Assembly (NCBI GenBank): GCA_021234155.1
Contig: JAJEKV010000021.1
Coordinates: forward strand, 18,151,710-18,215,709
Origin: Isoetes taiwanensis
Lineage: Eukaryota; Streptophyta; Lycopodiopsida; Isoetales; Isoetaceae
Direction of reading: 5' to 3'
Length of the DNA stretch: 64,000 bases
Translations under genes and position numbers: made by a program
Shown: in pieces, positions 13,415 to 25,385 of the stretch
Layout of the letters: the number at the start of each line of letters is the position of its first letter
Position numbering within the stretch: position 1 is the stretch's first letter
Notes under the pieces: model-generated
Seen by the model: only the letters and a program-made list of their open reading frames with translations
Databases searched by the model: none
Told to the model about the DNA's origin: nothing

Positions 13415-14634
13415 GGCCCTTTTTCCACGGCAGTCTTATTTTATGGCTGTCGTATTTTTATAAGACACCCTTTTGGGTTCCATGTCAGCTCCACATCATA
13501 GATAAGACACGTCCTAAAAATTTGATTTCCCATTACGTAAATATAAGACATGTCTAGTTAAGATAAGACATGTCTTATAATGGTTTTCCATGCACCATTT
13601 TTTTCAAACCGAAAGCAAAGACCATTAAAAGAATCTACAAGGGAAAGCTGGAAATTCGACCTGCAAAAGCTTTGTGCAATTTCTTGGAGCTGCAAAGCGA
13701 CTTGCAAGAGCTTCAAGTTTTCATGCTTAGAAGCTTTTTTTTCGCATATCTTCGTAAAATATGGTCTCCGAAGAACCGGAAGAATTGGATTTGCAAAAGA
13801 ACAACCCACATAAAAACAAGCCGGTTGATGATTTTAAAAAAAGAAATCCTACAAGCCTAGAAGCTTGAATGATTACCAGGAATCAAGCAAGAATCGAAGC
13901 TTGAAGCAAGAATCACAGGAATGATTACAGAATGAAGACCGATTCTGAATGAAGACCGATTATCCATCTTCATCTCGCTTCAAAACGCCGCTTTTCAAAA
14001 CGCCTCGATTCGCCGCTTTGCCGCGAAAAACTTCGAAGAAGATTTGCTTCCAGGATCAAAAGCTTGAAGATACGCTTCGGATCAAATTCTTGAAGATTTG
14101 TTTCGGATAAAAGCTTGAATATTGGCTTCGAACCAAAACCTTCAAGATTTGCTTACGATGAAAACCTTCAAGGTTTGCTTACGCTCGATCCGGTTGCACG
14201 TATCCGGCGGCAAATCCGGATTCGCAATCCGACGCTTTTAATCCGACTGTCAATGCAACCAAACCCGATATTTATAAAGTATGGCCTTTGGCCTTTTCCA
14301 TTCCGCTTCGACGATTCAATCTTGAAGGTGCGCAAGTCGACGATCCATTCTATGGCGGTGACGACGATCCATTCGGTAATGGTCGCTTCTTACATTTACT
14401 CTTTTTATGACACCCTAAAGATCCGGCAGAGCAGCCCTGTGATAGGATAGAAATGCATACCTTATTTTGTGGCGGGGGGTTTCCCCCGGAATAAAATGCT
14501 CCACTCAACTTGTACGGAACCCATTTAAGACATGTCTTAAATTGTGTAGTGGAAAACCTATGGTGACTTATTATCTTACGTGGCCCAATAATATTAAGCT
14601 AAATATAAGACAGAGGTGCCATGGAAAAAGGGCC
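13415..14634. mobile_element. PIF/Harbinger-type non-autonomous element
   Basis: The ends GGCCCTTTTTCCACGGCA (13415) and, inverted, GGCCCTTTTTCCATGGCA (ending 14634) match at 17 of 18 positions, with further similarity inward (GTCTTAT). Both sides are flanked by TTA (13412-13414 and 14635-14637), the 3-bp duplication typical of PIF/Harbinger and Tourist elements. Palindromic AAGACATGTCTT motifs recur near both ends and may be transposase-binding sites. The 1.2-kb interior has no transposase; it holds imperfect repeats of a roughly 30-bp 'CTTGAAGATTTGCTTCGGAT'-like unit (about 14030-14190) and short ORFs. It would need a transposase supplied elsewhere. It sits just upstream of the P450 start. 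Confidence 0.72.
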
Positions 14635-14865
14635 TTAACTTGAAAAATGAAATGAAATCTACTACATTGGTACGTTTATCTCCAACAAGTGGCCAAAATC
14701 AGAAAGGGTATTTTTATAACTTAAGATTTTGCATGGCTGTTGTGCGTATTCGTATGCAAATATCGTAGAAGACTATGCTGGCACCCTGGCTTTCAAATAG
14801 GGAAATCTAGGGCTTGAATCTGCGCCTGCGTTGGTCGGAACTGGCTGTCTTCACGTGGTCAACAG

Positions 14866-14988
14866 ATGGCCAGGGCACAGATGGCGAAGGCAGCGCTGGG
14901 TATGTGTCGTTGCTCTGCAATAAGTAGGGATCGCCTTGGGTCTTCGCAAGTACAGCTCCAGGTTTCTGTCAGCCGACCTCAGCTACAG
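14866..14988 (+). other. Possible first exon of an unidentified gene
   Basis: An ATG at 14866 opens a basic, serine-rich, transit-peptide-like stretch (MARAQMAKAALGMCRC) that ends at a consensus donor, CTACAG|GTAAGCC. No credible second exon follows before the HUH element; one candidate begins after TTCTGCAG near 15112 but is not supported by any domain. Confidence 0.22.
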
Positions 14989-15687
14989 GTAAGCCATCTT
15001 TGTTGCTTGTTTTTTTCTGTGATGTCTTTGAAGAGAGCAGCGAGGAATGAAAAGGGTGTTGCCTGCTTTGTGACTTCTCTGAGCTCGCTGAAAATTGGGT
15101 CTTCTTCTGCAGAGCCTCACATTGGAGGGCGTTCTGCTGGTCCTTTTGGTCAGGATTGGAGTGCCATAGATGTGAGCGTGACCTTGGGTTAGAATAGAAG
15201 ATAGCATGGCAGAGACAGGAGATCAAATACTTGAGAGATATCTCCTTATGGAATAGAACCTATGACAAAATTGTGACATTCCTTGCACGGACAGTATGCA
15301 CAATTCATGGTAGGATTGTGGGCGTGTTTGGATCCCCGATGGTGGATTCTGCTCGATTTATTCATCACAGCAGAAATCAGGTATGCCGGCCCTGTTTACA
15401 GCTCCATTTGCAGTTCATTTCAGAGTTTATGCCCATCCATTTAAGTTGCCTTGCAATTCTATAACACCCTATGCAAGGCAAATATTAGTTGAGAATTGTA
15501 GAAATATGATGATCTCACGTTTACCAAATCTTAGCTCGATTCACTTGTGGAGATGTTTGATCATATTCCCCACAACATATGTATCCAAGATGGCATTTTT
15601 TAAATATACGACAACATAGGTGTCATGGCAAAGCACATGGTTTAAGCACATGGTTTAAGTGCTCTTCATGACTATATTGTTTTAGGC
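14989..15687. other. No gene recognised
   Basis: Mixed-composition sequence with overlapping short ORFs on both strands. Nothing supportable beyond the possible exon just before it. Confidence 0.45.
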
Positions 15688-17000
15688 AAGGCCTTGAAGG
15701 GGCCAAAATTATTTTAATCTAACACAAACCATTACATTACACACTTTAAAATTAAATTCCCTCTTAAACCCCCTTTTGTTTGGGTGCATATTCACACGGG
15801 GGGTGACTCCGGGCAACAAGTGTGGTGCTGGAGCTGTGGCCATGGAGTGTGGTGCAAGTGTGGATCACTTGCACTACCAGGCTATTTTCAGAGCCTGGTT
15901 CAAGAGCCCCAGGGCGATGAACAATGCTATAAAGAAGGATTTTAATTGGGCTTCAAAGCCAGTAGGCGTGATTTTGGTATGCAAGGCCCTCAAGAACAGT
16001 CGCCTTCATTGCTTTGAAGGCATGATTGGGTATTGCATGAAGGATGTTGGCAAAGTCCACTATGTCTGCCTCCTGCATAATGTCAGTGAAGCTGCAATTG
16101 AGAAGGGAAAGGACCTGTATTTGAGATGGGAGGCTGGTGATACGAAGAATCTTGTTGTACCTTGGCTAAAATGATTCGATTTGGGAAGTTTACTCTGTCT
16201 AGCTCCTGGATCATACCTTCAAACACGGCTCATATCAATGAGCACTGTGTTCGAGCAACCTGGAGAGTATTGCTAAACCCTAGCCACTGCATGTCGTCCG
16301 ACATGAGGACGATCATATTTGGTTTGCCAACAGGCTTTGTGCCAGTGGAAAGGAATGGGCCTGGGCGTAGGCGTTATTGGGATGACGCTATTCCTGGTAT
16401 GAGGACAATAATTTTGAGGACATATATGATGCTTCTTACAGTGCTGATAGCCTTGATGTGGTGATACTTGAGCCTAGTGTGGATTATATCCTTATCCACA
16501 AGGGTGATCGTACGATGGCCGTTGGTTGATAGAGTTGTTTGGGTGTTGATTGTACAGTTCACTTTTATTGTTTTCATGTATTTCTTTGTTGTATAGCTGC
16601 AGGAGTAATGGAGGGTGACCCGGACTCAGTTGTTGGTGTGGAGGAACCATTTGTATCCTTGCCACAGTCTTTCATTTCATATAGATGCATCCCATCCGGA
16701 CCCTGTTGTGTATCCAGCTGAACCAGAGGCAGCATTCTCCGATCAAGAGTTTGTTAATAATGTCATTCAGGTGGGCACTGAGGCGCATAAGATTGCAGCA
16801 TCACTCCGTGTGCTCAGACGGCAGCTCAGGGCATTCTACATGTCCATTGATAGTGCCATATCTGTTGTGGAGTGGGAGCACTTGGGTGTCCCAGTTTTTG
16901 AGTTGCACACACTACACTATCATATGAGCCTTGCAAGAGCATTGCTTGTTTAGGAGATACGTCAGTTACATGCAGTCATAAGGCACGCGCAGAGTGGCTC
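15688..17000 (+). mobile_element. Replitron-like HUH-endonuclease element
   Basis: The left part (15688-15818) is shared with two other places in the window: a GGCC...GGGGCC hairpin-like end followed by an A/T-rich stretch (AACACAAACCATTACATTAC), a C-run and GTTTGGGTGCATATTCACAC with GGGTGACTCCGGGCAAC. The protein-coding part follows directly and carries an HUH endonuclease motif pair (see the gene entry). The opposite terminus was not identified, so the end coordinate is approximate. Family knowledge: Replitrons are recently described eukaryotic transposons encoding a single-tyrosine HUH endonuclease and are expected to move by a rolling-circle-like route. Membership is inferred from the protein. 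Confidence 0.55.
15776..16953 (+). pseudogene. HUH endonuclease (Rep-like), frameshifted
   Basis: The ORF from 15776 to 16174 encodes VDHLHYQAIF, an HUH (His-hydrophobic-His) metal-binding motif, and about 80 residues later GMIGYCMKD, a Y-x-x-K motif as in single-tyrosine Rep nucleases, followed by a conserved-looking KVHYVCLLHNVS stretch. After a frame change near 16160 the next ORF (to 16464) continues with FGKFTLSSSWIIPSN and ATWRVLLNP, which I recall as the region downstream of the nuclease in this eukaryotic family. A further exon is likely after TTGTATAG at 16596 (16597-16953), itself with one frame change. The expected role is nicking DNA at the element end and forming a 5'-phosphotyrosine link. 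A canonical ATG is not evident, the reading starts inside the shared terminal repeat, and frameshifts make it inactive as written. Confidence 0.55.
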
Positions 17001-17546
17001 GGCGATGAACTAGTTTTCTTATGTGGTTTGCTGTTTATGTTTTGTCATTTGTATGTGAGCTTGTGATCCACATTGATGTGGATGTTTATTGTAGTGCTCG
17101 CAAGAGCACGTGGTGTTGGGGAGCTCAACTTCCTTGGCTTAGTTGAGTCTCCTTCAACACATTATACAGTTTGTTTTTAGATAATGCATGGTTGTAGTGA
17201 TGTTGCTTATGCAAAATGCTTTGTTAATAATTGCCACTGATAGTTTTATTTTTATAGAAAACAAAAACAACTCTTCTGAGCAATAAAATGTTGGATATAG
17301 CCGCATCTACCTCAATAAAAATAATCAGGTTGGAGTTATGTTATTTTCATTTTTGGCAGTCAGCAATGTGTGGATAGAGCTGCATTTATTTTGTAAATAT
17401 GATTCTAAACACAAGATTGATTTTGATTTAGTGAGGAAATGAATCGATTAGATTCAAATATGGAGGAGCAGATACTTATCAAGGCTTCTCAAGAGGAAGC
17501 CACATGTGAAAGTCTACCCAAATGGCTAACTGCTTTCTTTCATCCC
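17001..17546. other. No gene recognised
   Basis: AT-rich flank between the HUH element and the hAT element. The missing right end of the HUH element may lie here; no hairpin or inverted copy was found. Confidence 0.4.
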
Positions 17547-18309
17547 AGGTCAGACCAGGGTGTTTTTTAGTGGCCCCGGCGGGCCAGTTGGCCACACATT
17601 CACATTTTTCAAAAAATAGTCGGCCACACCAGAGTAGGATGCATTCTCGCCATGAGCAAAGGGTGGTGGTCAGTTCACAACACCAAATTATTAAATTCAT
17701 TTCATAAGTGGCCAATTTATCATTTGCCAAGTCTTCATAACCATAGGGCGTGGCCATTTGAAAATATTATCCGCACTAAAAAACCTGCTGGGGTGGCCAT
17801 TTAAACAATGGAATAATTGTAAATTTATAGGATTCTGGCCAGGCCCTACATTGGCCAATTGTAGAGACACAATTTCGCCACTTGTAGGGGCTAAATTTTG
17901 TTTGAGTTTTTAGACCTACCCTAAAAAGTATTTTTTAATAATATATTATTTTTTCAAATTTTGTTGATTCGATGCAATTGCCCTAATCTGCTCCAGTCCC
18001 CCTCGAATCCTCTCTTCATTGTCTCGACTCAAATCAAAGGTTAGTTTTCATTCTCCAAGTACCTGCAATAAGTGTTTTTGTTAGATTCATGCTACCGAAT
18101 CCAGTTGTGCTTATGTCTACAATCAAATAATCTCTTAGTAATCTTAGTTAAAGAATGAAGCACGAATTTGTTTTTTACAATTGCACCAAGATCATAGAAA
18201 CTAGAGACCTACTCTGCTCAGCAAAGTATTGTTCTGATATTGTCATATTTACTTCCTTATTTTATAGAGAAATTCCTGTAACTAATTTTTATATGTTGAT
18301 ACAGCTATA

Positions 18310-20936
18310 ATGGAGGGAACTTCACAGAAGAGAATTCTTGAGAGATGCGGCATGCAGGACTAAACGACGGATTACGGTATCATCTGCTACCTCCACCTTC
18401 ATAGACCAAATTGAAACAGTTAATGAGGGCTACACATCTGCGGATGACAAGGACTATGATCCTGCCGAGTTGACAGAAGACTCACTCAATGAGATAGAAT
18501 GGTCAGAAGATGAATTGCATGGTGTAGACGATGCTAGAGAGAATCATATGCATCTACATAGTGGTGAAGAAGTAGTCCATATGCGAGGACCATACAAGGA
18601 GAGGAAGGCTAGCCGATGGGATGCCAATAGAACCTTCAAGAATGATTGGCTTAGAGAGTATCCTTTCATCGAGCCAGTGGAGGTGGATGGGCGCAAAATG
18701 GTAAAGTGTACAATCTGTTCTTGGAAGAACAAGACAGAGAAACTATTACAGCCAAAGAAGAACAATATTGATAGGCATGTTGGTAAGTTAAAGAAGAAGA
18801 TCATAGAGGAAGGAGTTAGTAAATATGTTTTTGCTGGTTGGGAAAGTGCTGAGAAGAATGTGCATGCACGTAATGCACAATTATACTATAGGCATGAGCA
18901 TCAAATGAAGGAAAAGAAGAACCGGACAACCAGGATGCATTGTATGTTTGAAAAGGCAGAGATGTTTGAGTTTGAGGCCAAATGCATTCAAATGAGAGTT
19001 GTGCTTCATTTGCTCCAGCAAAGGCGACCAATGAAAGATTTTCCAGAGCATGAGATGTTGAATGTAGCACACAGGCTACCAAACACTCCAAGGTGCCACT
19101 GGTCTGAAAATTCAGGCTGGGAATTTGCAACACATATGTCCTTCGTTGCGCTCAAGGATCTACGTGAAGTGATTAAAGGTAATGGCTGATTTAAGATCAT
19201 TTATGTTGCAGCATATTAATTGCTTGCTGTGTATTTGATTATGTTGCAAGATCTATGTTTTTAGTGTTGTCCTTGGACGAAGTTACAGCCAATGACAATA
19301 CATCATGGCTATGTATGCACCTTTATAATGTTATAGATTTTCGCAGGAAATCTTATTTTTTGAGCATCTCAAAGCTGCGTTTAGATTCTACAGCTGAAAC
19401 ACTTTTTCGGGTTGTACAAGAGAAAATGAAAGAGGTTGTGGATTTGAGTTTCAGTGATTGTGCAAGAATGGTTTGCTTTGGTACAGATGGAGCTAGCGTT
19501 ATGACAGGTTGCAGGAATGGATTAGCAATTAAGTTGCAGACTAGTTTCATGCCTTATGTGGTAGCTATTCATTGTATGGCGCATCGCACGAATCTAGCTT
19601 TTAAAATTATTTCAGATTTTGCTTGTGTTCAAAAAGTTGAGAATCTTGTACGCGCTGTCAACCAGTTTTATTGCCGCAGTCCACAAAGGTTTGCTCATTT
19701 CCAGCAATTTTCAATTGGATTAACTGAGGGACTGAGATTGCTAAAGGATGTGGAAACTCGTTGGATCTCTATAGCCTTGCCTGTTCGTAGATTATGCAAT
19801 GAATATGTGTCTGTTTTAGGAGCTTGTGAGGAGTTAGCTGATCAGAATGAAGCAGCAGCAACAGAGTTGCTTGTACTTCTTACAGATGTTGAGACCTTAT
19901 TATCTCTCTATGCTCTTACTCCATTGCTCAGGGAGTTAACCTTTTTGATTAAACAGGCTCAGGATCAGACCATTTATATCCCAGAGTATTCGATTGCTAG
20001 AAAGGTAGCATGCACGAAGCTTGATAAAATATATGTTGGAGAAGATTGCTTTGACAAAGACGAGGCATTTTATAGATGGCAGAATTTAGTTTCCTTGCAG
20101 GAAGGAAGGAGTTTCTTGGCATACAATGGAAGTGGAGCCTTATGCATACATGTCAATGAGCAATACTATCCTGTGCACATAATCATATGCGGAGGATGGA
20201 AGTGCAAGCAGCTGATTTTAATTTTATTTCAGCCACAAGAATAGAGATGAATTCTGTGGCAACATGTCTATCCTCTGAGTTGCGATCAAGGTTTCCTCGT
20301 GATGAACTCTTGGATGCTTTAGGTATTGTGTTTCCTAATTTCTGGAACAATATTACGACACATGAGGTACTTTTTCGCAGATTTACCACTAACTTAGGAG
20401 TCTTGCGTGATCACTTTTGTGTTAAGCATGTAGTTGAAGGAGTAGAAATTGATGGAATATTAAATCTAGAATCATTGAAAGAACAGTCAGGATTATTTGG
20501 GTCTACTATGTATGCTCAATTTGGCCTGTTAGAAAAGCCACTGGAGCAGGGTACAGTTACAAGATTATGGGTCAAATTAACCACTTATCAATATCTAAAG
20601 GCTGCTATAAGCAAGTATATTAAGTTGGCAAATCTAGTTTTGACGATGATTCTTGGTAGCGTGGAAGATGAGCGAGCTTTCAGCTCACTTTCTTTTATAA
20701 AGAATAAGTTGCGCAACAGATTGGATGCAAATTTAGATGTCACCCCGCGTTTATTCAAATGTGAACACTCTTTGGAAACTTTTCCATTTGATCGAGCTTT
20801 TCAAATGTGGAAGGATGCAACGAGTAGAAGAGGAACTACCTCTGTGCATGAGATACGGCGTGATGATGATAATGTTCCAAACATTCAAGATCAGCCTGAG
20901 TTGGATGTCAATGCATGGCAAGTTGGCAACCTCTAG
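18310..20936 (+). pseudogene. hAT transposase
   Basis: Three blocks make up the protein. The block up to about 19179 holds a BED-like zinc finger (KCTIC plus NNIDRH) after an acidic N-terminus. It ends at a plausible donor (ATTAAAG|GTAATG), with the acceptor TTGCAAG near 19250. The second block (to about 20180) has the catalytic core: FGTDGASVMTG, AIHCMAHRTNLAF and a DVETRW motif, typical of the ZMYM/ZNF862-related hAT branch. The third (20187-20936) ends with the C-terminal dimerisation region (GSVEDERAFSSLSFIKNKLR). Defects: the ATG at 18310 is one frame off the main ORF, and blocks two and three are in different frames around 20180. It would bind the element ends and excise it; this copy looks inactive or mis-assembled. 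Confidence 0.78.
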
Positions 20937-22089
20937 AAAAGGTACTTTTCTGATTTCTGTTTTTGCATTTACTAAATGAAATTTCTAGAAAGTATTTGCA
21001 ATAGTTTAACACAGATCTTGCAAGTACATGCTGCACAATCTTGAATAGCATAATGCATTCTTCAATACTTATGATTATATTGTACTGCATAGAAAAGCTT
21101 GTAACAGTTTTTTGTAATGTCACTCTACATGGCAAAAGCATATCAGCATGTATCTCTAATCTATTCTCTGTTATTTTCCAGATATGCAGATAATGCGCAT
21201 TCTTACTGGACATGATATGGTTGAAGAGTGCTGCCAAACAATCATAAAGTAAGCAATTTAACATGTATATTTCAACGAGCTTTTACATGTCCAAGTTTGC
21301 TATATGATTGTCAAAATTTCTTGTAATGCTAGTCTAGTAGTATGAGATAATATGAATCTTGTTTCTTATTTAGCAGGCCTTGTTAAGTTGTTATACAAGC
21401 AAGGTTAATAGATAGCAGAAGCACATGTCAAAAGCATTTCTAAATCTGAGTATTTCTGATATTTGTTTTCTGATATTTGTTTTCTGGCATGCATTGCAGG
21501 ACACATGATATTTGCATTTCTGCCATGCAGGACACAGTCAAATTTTTAAATCAAGAACAAAACCAAAATCGACATTTTTGTTGGAATCTGTTTGTTCTAC
21601 AGTTCTGCTAGGTTGATACAGTCACAATCAAACTTTGGTTTCCTTTTTGATAATGATGATAACTTTTTGTTTGCTATGAAAATTCCTACCGTTCTGTCAA
21701 ATTTTCACCTGTATCAGGTTCAGTCTAATCCTTGTTTACCTGTATAAGGATTTCCTTCAGCCTAATCGTGTTTCTTTTTGTGGTTCATAAATGGTCGAAC
21801 CATTATTTTCATGTATTTAAGGCACATATATATGTCCTTAGAAACTCAGAATGGGCCAGGTGTGATTTACATTTTTATCTTTAGATTTCTGATCAGCACT
21901 GAAATGGAAACTGGAAGGCTCTGCGAAATGCTTGAAGCCTGTGCTTCTTTGTGATCCGATCTACAGCTACAGCCGATGCTACTGGTCTTGTAACGATCGA
22001 ATTAAAGAACCAAGTTTTACCTTGTTCGACCTGTTTGATTGGGGCTTCTGTTAATCGGCCACTTTAAAGCCTATTTGAATGTTTAAGCA

Positions 22090-22430
22090 TCGGCGACCAT
22101 ACCTTATTCGACCTATTTAATTTCGACCTGTTCAACCTTATGGTATTTCGACCACATACCTTATGGTATTTCGACCACATACCTGTTCAACCTTATGGTA
22201 TTTCGACCATAACTTACCTTAATCTATTCTATTCTTATTCGACCATACCTTAATACCTTATACGACCATACTTTATATTTGTCCATACCTTACCATATAA
22301 GGTATATTCGACTATAACTTATGCCTTATACCACATATAGGTGAATGGCTGAATGGGTGAACTTGAATGGGTGAATGGGTAATAGGTGAACTTGTATACT
22401 ATAATGGGTGAATAGGTGACTTGAAGACCT
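22090..22430. repeat. Degenerate short tandem repeats in hAT tail
   Basis: A block of TTCGACCATACCTTAT-like units (about 22090-22320) is followed by GTGAATGGGTGAA-like units (22340-22425). Copies are imperfect and of mixed length. No coding or structural role is evident. Confidence 0.55.
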
Positions 22431-22964
22431 TTGCATATATTGCTAAATTGATAGGAAGAACAAAATAAAACTACCAACATTAGCAAAGTATAGCATAGAA
22501 TGGAAAAAATAGAGTTGATATGATTTACACATACTACTACCTCAGTTCTAACTCCAACCATCCTGGTATTTACATATCACAATATAATTGTGTGCAGATA
22601 GGGGAGTTTGGGTTTATTAAGTTTAGCATAGGTTTTTTTTTCTAATTGCAGAAAACTAATGGTGCAAAACAAGTTCAACAAGGGTCTAAAATGACAGGCA
22701 AGCTATCGCGACCTCATTGATCAAGGGGGGCACCTTGACAAATATTGACGTGGCTACCATTTTACATGTTAGATGGATAGAAGTAGCCATTTTTGGCGAA
22801 AAAAGCAATTCCACCGTTTCGCCATTTAAGTTACAACCCCTTGGTATAATAATATAAAAAAGGGCCAGGCCAAACTATGCTCGACAAATTATCCAAGGTA
22901 AGTGGTGGCCATTTATGTCCCATCAAATATGTAGGGAGGTTAAAAAATACCCTGGGTCAGACCT

Positions 22965-23947
22965 CCCCATGTCAGCAAGTTGTCAAAGTATACACTAATT
23001 GCCATATGGATCATACAATGTCAAACTAATGGTTGATTCTATTTCCCCTTTGATTATGCTTTTTGTTCTTACATATATGATGTACACACATGTCTGCATT
23101 TGTTTAGCGTTACACAGTAAAAAGTGAACTTTAGAATCTATCTTCCACATATGAATTGAAAGTATAGCTTGCTATGCAGAATGCACTAAATGATGCAGCC
23201 ATTTAATGCAAATAGAACCTTTTCTTTGTCTGCATTGATGGTATATCAGATTAAAACTGATCAGATAAAGTAAAGGTAACCAATGCGGAACGAAGCCTGA
23301 CTCTAGCATGCTACTAATGTGAATAAAGAACCTGGAAAGTGGAACCTAGTTGTAACAAATTAATAACATGAACTGAGTAAAAGTGATGTAGTATGAATCT
23401 ACCTTACGCAAAAAAAAAGCTTAAATCTAGTAAAAGAAGCAAAATGGATCCTAGTTCTGAAGCAGCTGATACAAAGCCATATTTTATACTAGATGCATAA
23501 TGTACTCTAAATTTTTTTCTGTAAGAACTAAAAGATCACTAAAGCTATCTAGCTGCGTATAGACCATAGGCAATGCAGGCAAGCACATATCTAAGGAAAT
23601 TAAGCATTTTGAATTGAAAGGTATCAGATGCACCTGCATGGAAATCAGAACTTAAATAATAAGAACACTTGATTTGAGATTTGAACAAGCTGACACCTGC
23701 ATGAATCTCCCTGTCTTTGCATTAGTTTCAATAGTGAAGACCTCGAATATAAAAGTTTCAGCTAAATAACTTCTTTGATTTAAAAACACAAACTATTTCC
23801 TAAATACTCATGCATTCTTTTTTGTCCTTTGCTTCTTTTGTCTTTTATGTTTTGCAATCATAGTCAGTTTAAAAGAAAACTAGACTAACCTACCTACAAA
23901 TTCTAAATAAACTTCTAACCAAATAAACTTAAGGCAACATGTTGTTG
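22965..23947. other. No gene recognised; may include Ty3 3' LTR remnant
   Basis: The Ty3 3' LTR should lie here because integrase ends at 23948 on the minus strand, but no TG...CA-bounded repeat matching another part of the window was found. Confidence 0.35.
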
Positions 23948-25310
23948 TCAGTACCTCTTCAAGTGCAAGATGTTGATAGGATTTAATAGCTCTCTGCCAT
24001 CAAGTATATCCCTCAACCAATAGGAGTCTTTACCTGCCTTCCCAATTACTTCAAAGGATCCTTCCCAAAGGTTCTCAAATTTTGCTACTACATCTTTCCT
24101 TGCCTTGTTCCATTTTAGAACCAATTTGCCTGATTTGAGGGTATCTTGGAGCTTATGAGCAGCCTTGAATGCTGCTATATCTTTGGCTTTCTTGATCAAA
24201 ACTGCATTCTCGGCTTCATACCTGTCCTCTTCCAACTGCATCAACCTTGTACACCTTTCTCGTAGTGCATCCTCCATTTCTAAATTTAATTGATAGGTCA
24301 ATCTAAGACATGGGAGCTCAAGCTCGACTGGCACAACAGATTCTATGCCATAAACAAGGCTGAAGGGTGTATGTTTAGTAGATGCTTTAATGGTGGTCCT
24401 ATATGCCCATAATGCATCATGCAGCTTCAAATGCCAATCTCTCTTGGAAATGCTAATAGTTTTCTTAAGAATTGACTTCAAAACCTTGTTGGTTGACTCA
24501 GCTTGACTATTTCCTTGAGGATAACATGCTGAGCTTTTAGTGTGCTTGACTTTGATAGTAGCCAGCAACAAGGCAATAGTTTGGCTCATGAATTGACTTC
24601 CCTTATCAGAGACAATTTTAAAAGGAATAACAAATCGAGCACAAATGTTCTCGTGGAGAAATCTTGATGTGGTGAAAGCATTTGCCTCTCTAAGTGGAAC
24701 TGCTTCAGCCCATTTTGTGAAATAATCTGTGGCCACAAGGATAAATTGGTGCTGAGCTGATGAGGGAGGATCTATTGGACTTATAAAATCAAGTCTCTGT
24801 GTTTGAAATGGCCCTAGAGAAGTTATGGCAGTGAGAGGAGCTGGTTGCAATATCCGTTTGCCAAAAATTTGGCATTTGTAACAACACTTAATGGCATTAT
24901 AGCAATCTTTACCAGAAATATCCAGACCTTAAGATTTTCTTTGCAGTTGTATCAGAATTAAAGTGTCCACCACATACGCCTTCATAACAAGCTTCAATGA
25001 TCATTTTGGCTTCTCCAGGATCCACACGTCTCAGCAACACTCCTTCCTTGTCAACTTTGCACAATACTTCTCCAATCAATCTGAATTTCTTGCATTTATC
25101 TTTGAATCTTCTTTTTCGACTGCTACTCATGTCTTTTGGCAACTCATTGTTCTCCAAATAGTTCCTGATGTCAAACTGCCAATCCAAATCTTTTTCATGA
25201 AAAGCAATCAAGTTAGTAACATAATCAGTCTCATTTAATCCCTCTTGATCCTCATGTTCAAACAAAGCATAAGGTAAATATGAACTAGGATTTTCAACTA
25301 ACTTTACCAC
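23948..25310 (-). pseudogene. Ty3 integrase with degenerate H2C2 region
   Basis: The ORF 25310-24909 carries the N-terminal zinc-binding region (EACYEGVCGGHFNSDTTAKK) and ends near YFW. After a stop-broken linker, 24850-23948 has the catalytic core: an aspartate in RLDFISPI, ATDYFTKW, the second aspartate in SDKGSQF and the glutamate in QGNSQAES, so the DDE triad is present. The C-terminal part (FENLWEGSFEVIGKAGKDSYWL) is the usual Ty3 post-core domain, ending with NILHLKRY and a stop. It would join element DNA to the chromosome. The stop between the two parts makes it inactive as written. Confidence 0.82.
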
Positions 25311-25385
25311 CTTGACAATAATATTGTAAGCCTGAATATTGTAAGCCTGAATCTTGCAAGCCCATCTACATAACTTGGCCTTTGG

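Larger units (their letters stand above)
17547..22964 (+). mobile_element. hAT-superfamily DNA transposon
   Basis: The ends are AGGTCAGACCAGGGTGTTTT (17547) and, inverted at 22964, AGGTCTGACCCAGGGTATTT: an imperfect terminal inverted repeat of about 23 bp. A subterminal motif GTGGCCA(TTT) is repeated many times within about 350 bp of the left end and again near the right end, as expected for hAT transposase-binding sites. The interior encodes a hAT transposase in plus orientation. No matching 8-bp target duplication could be read, so either the ends are slightly misplaced or the site has decayed. The 2 kb after the transposase is non-coding. Confidence 0.68.
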
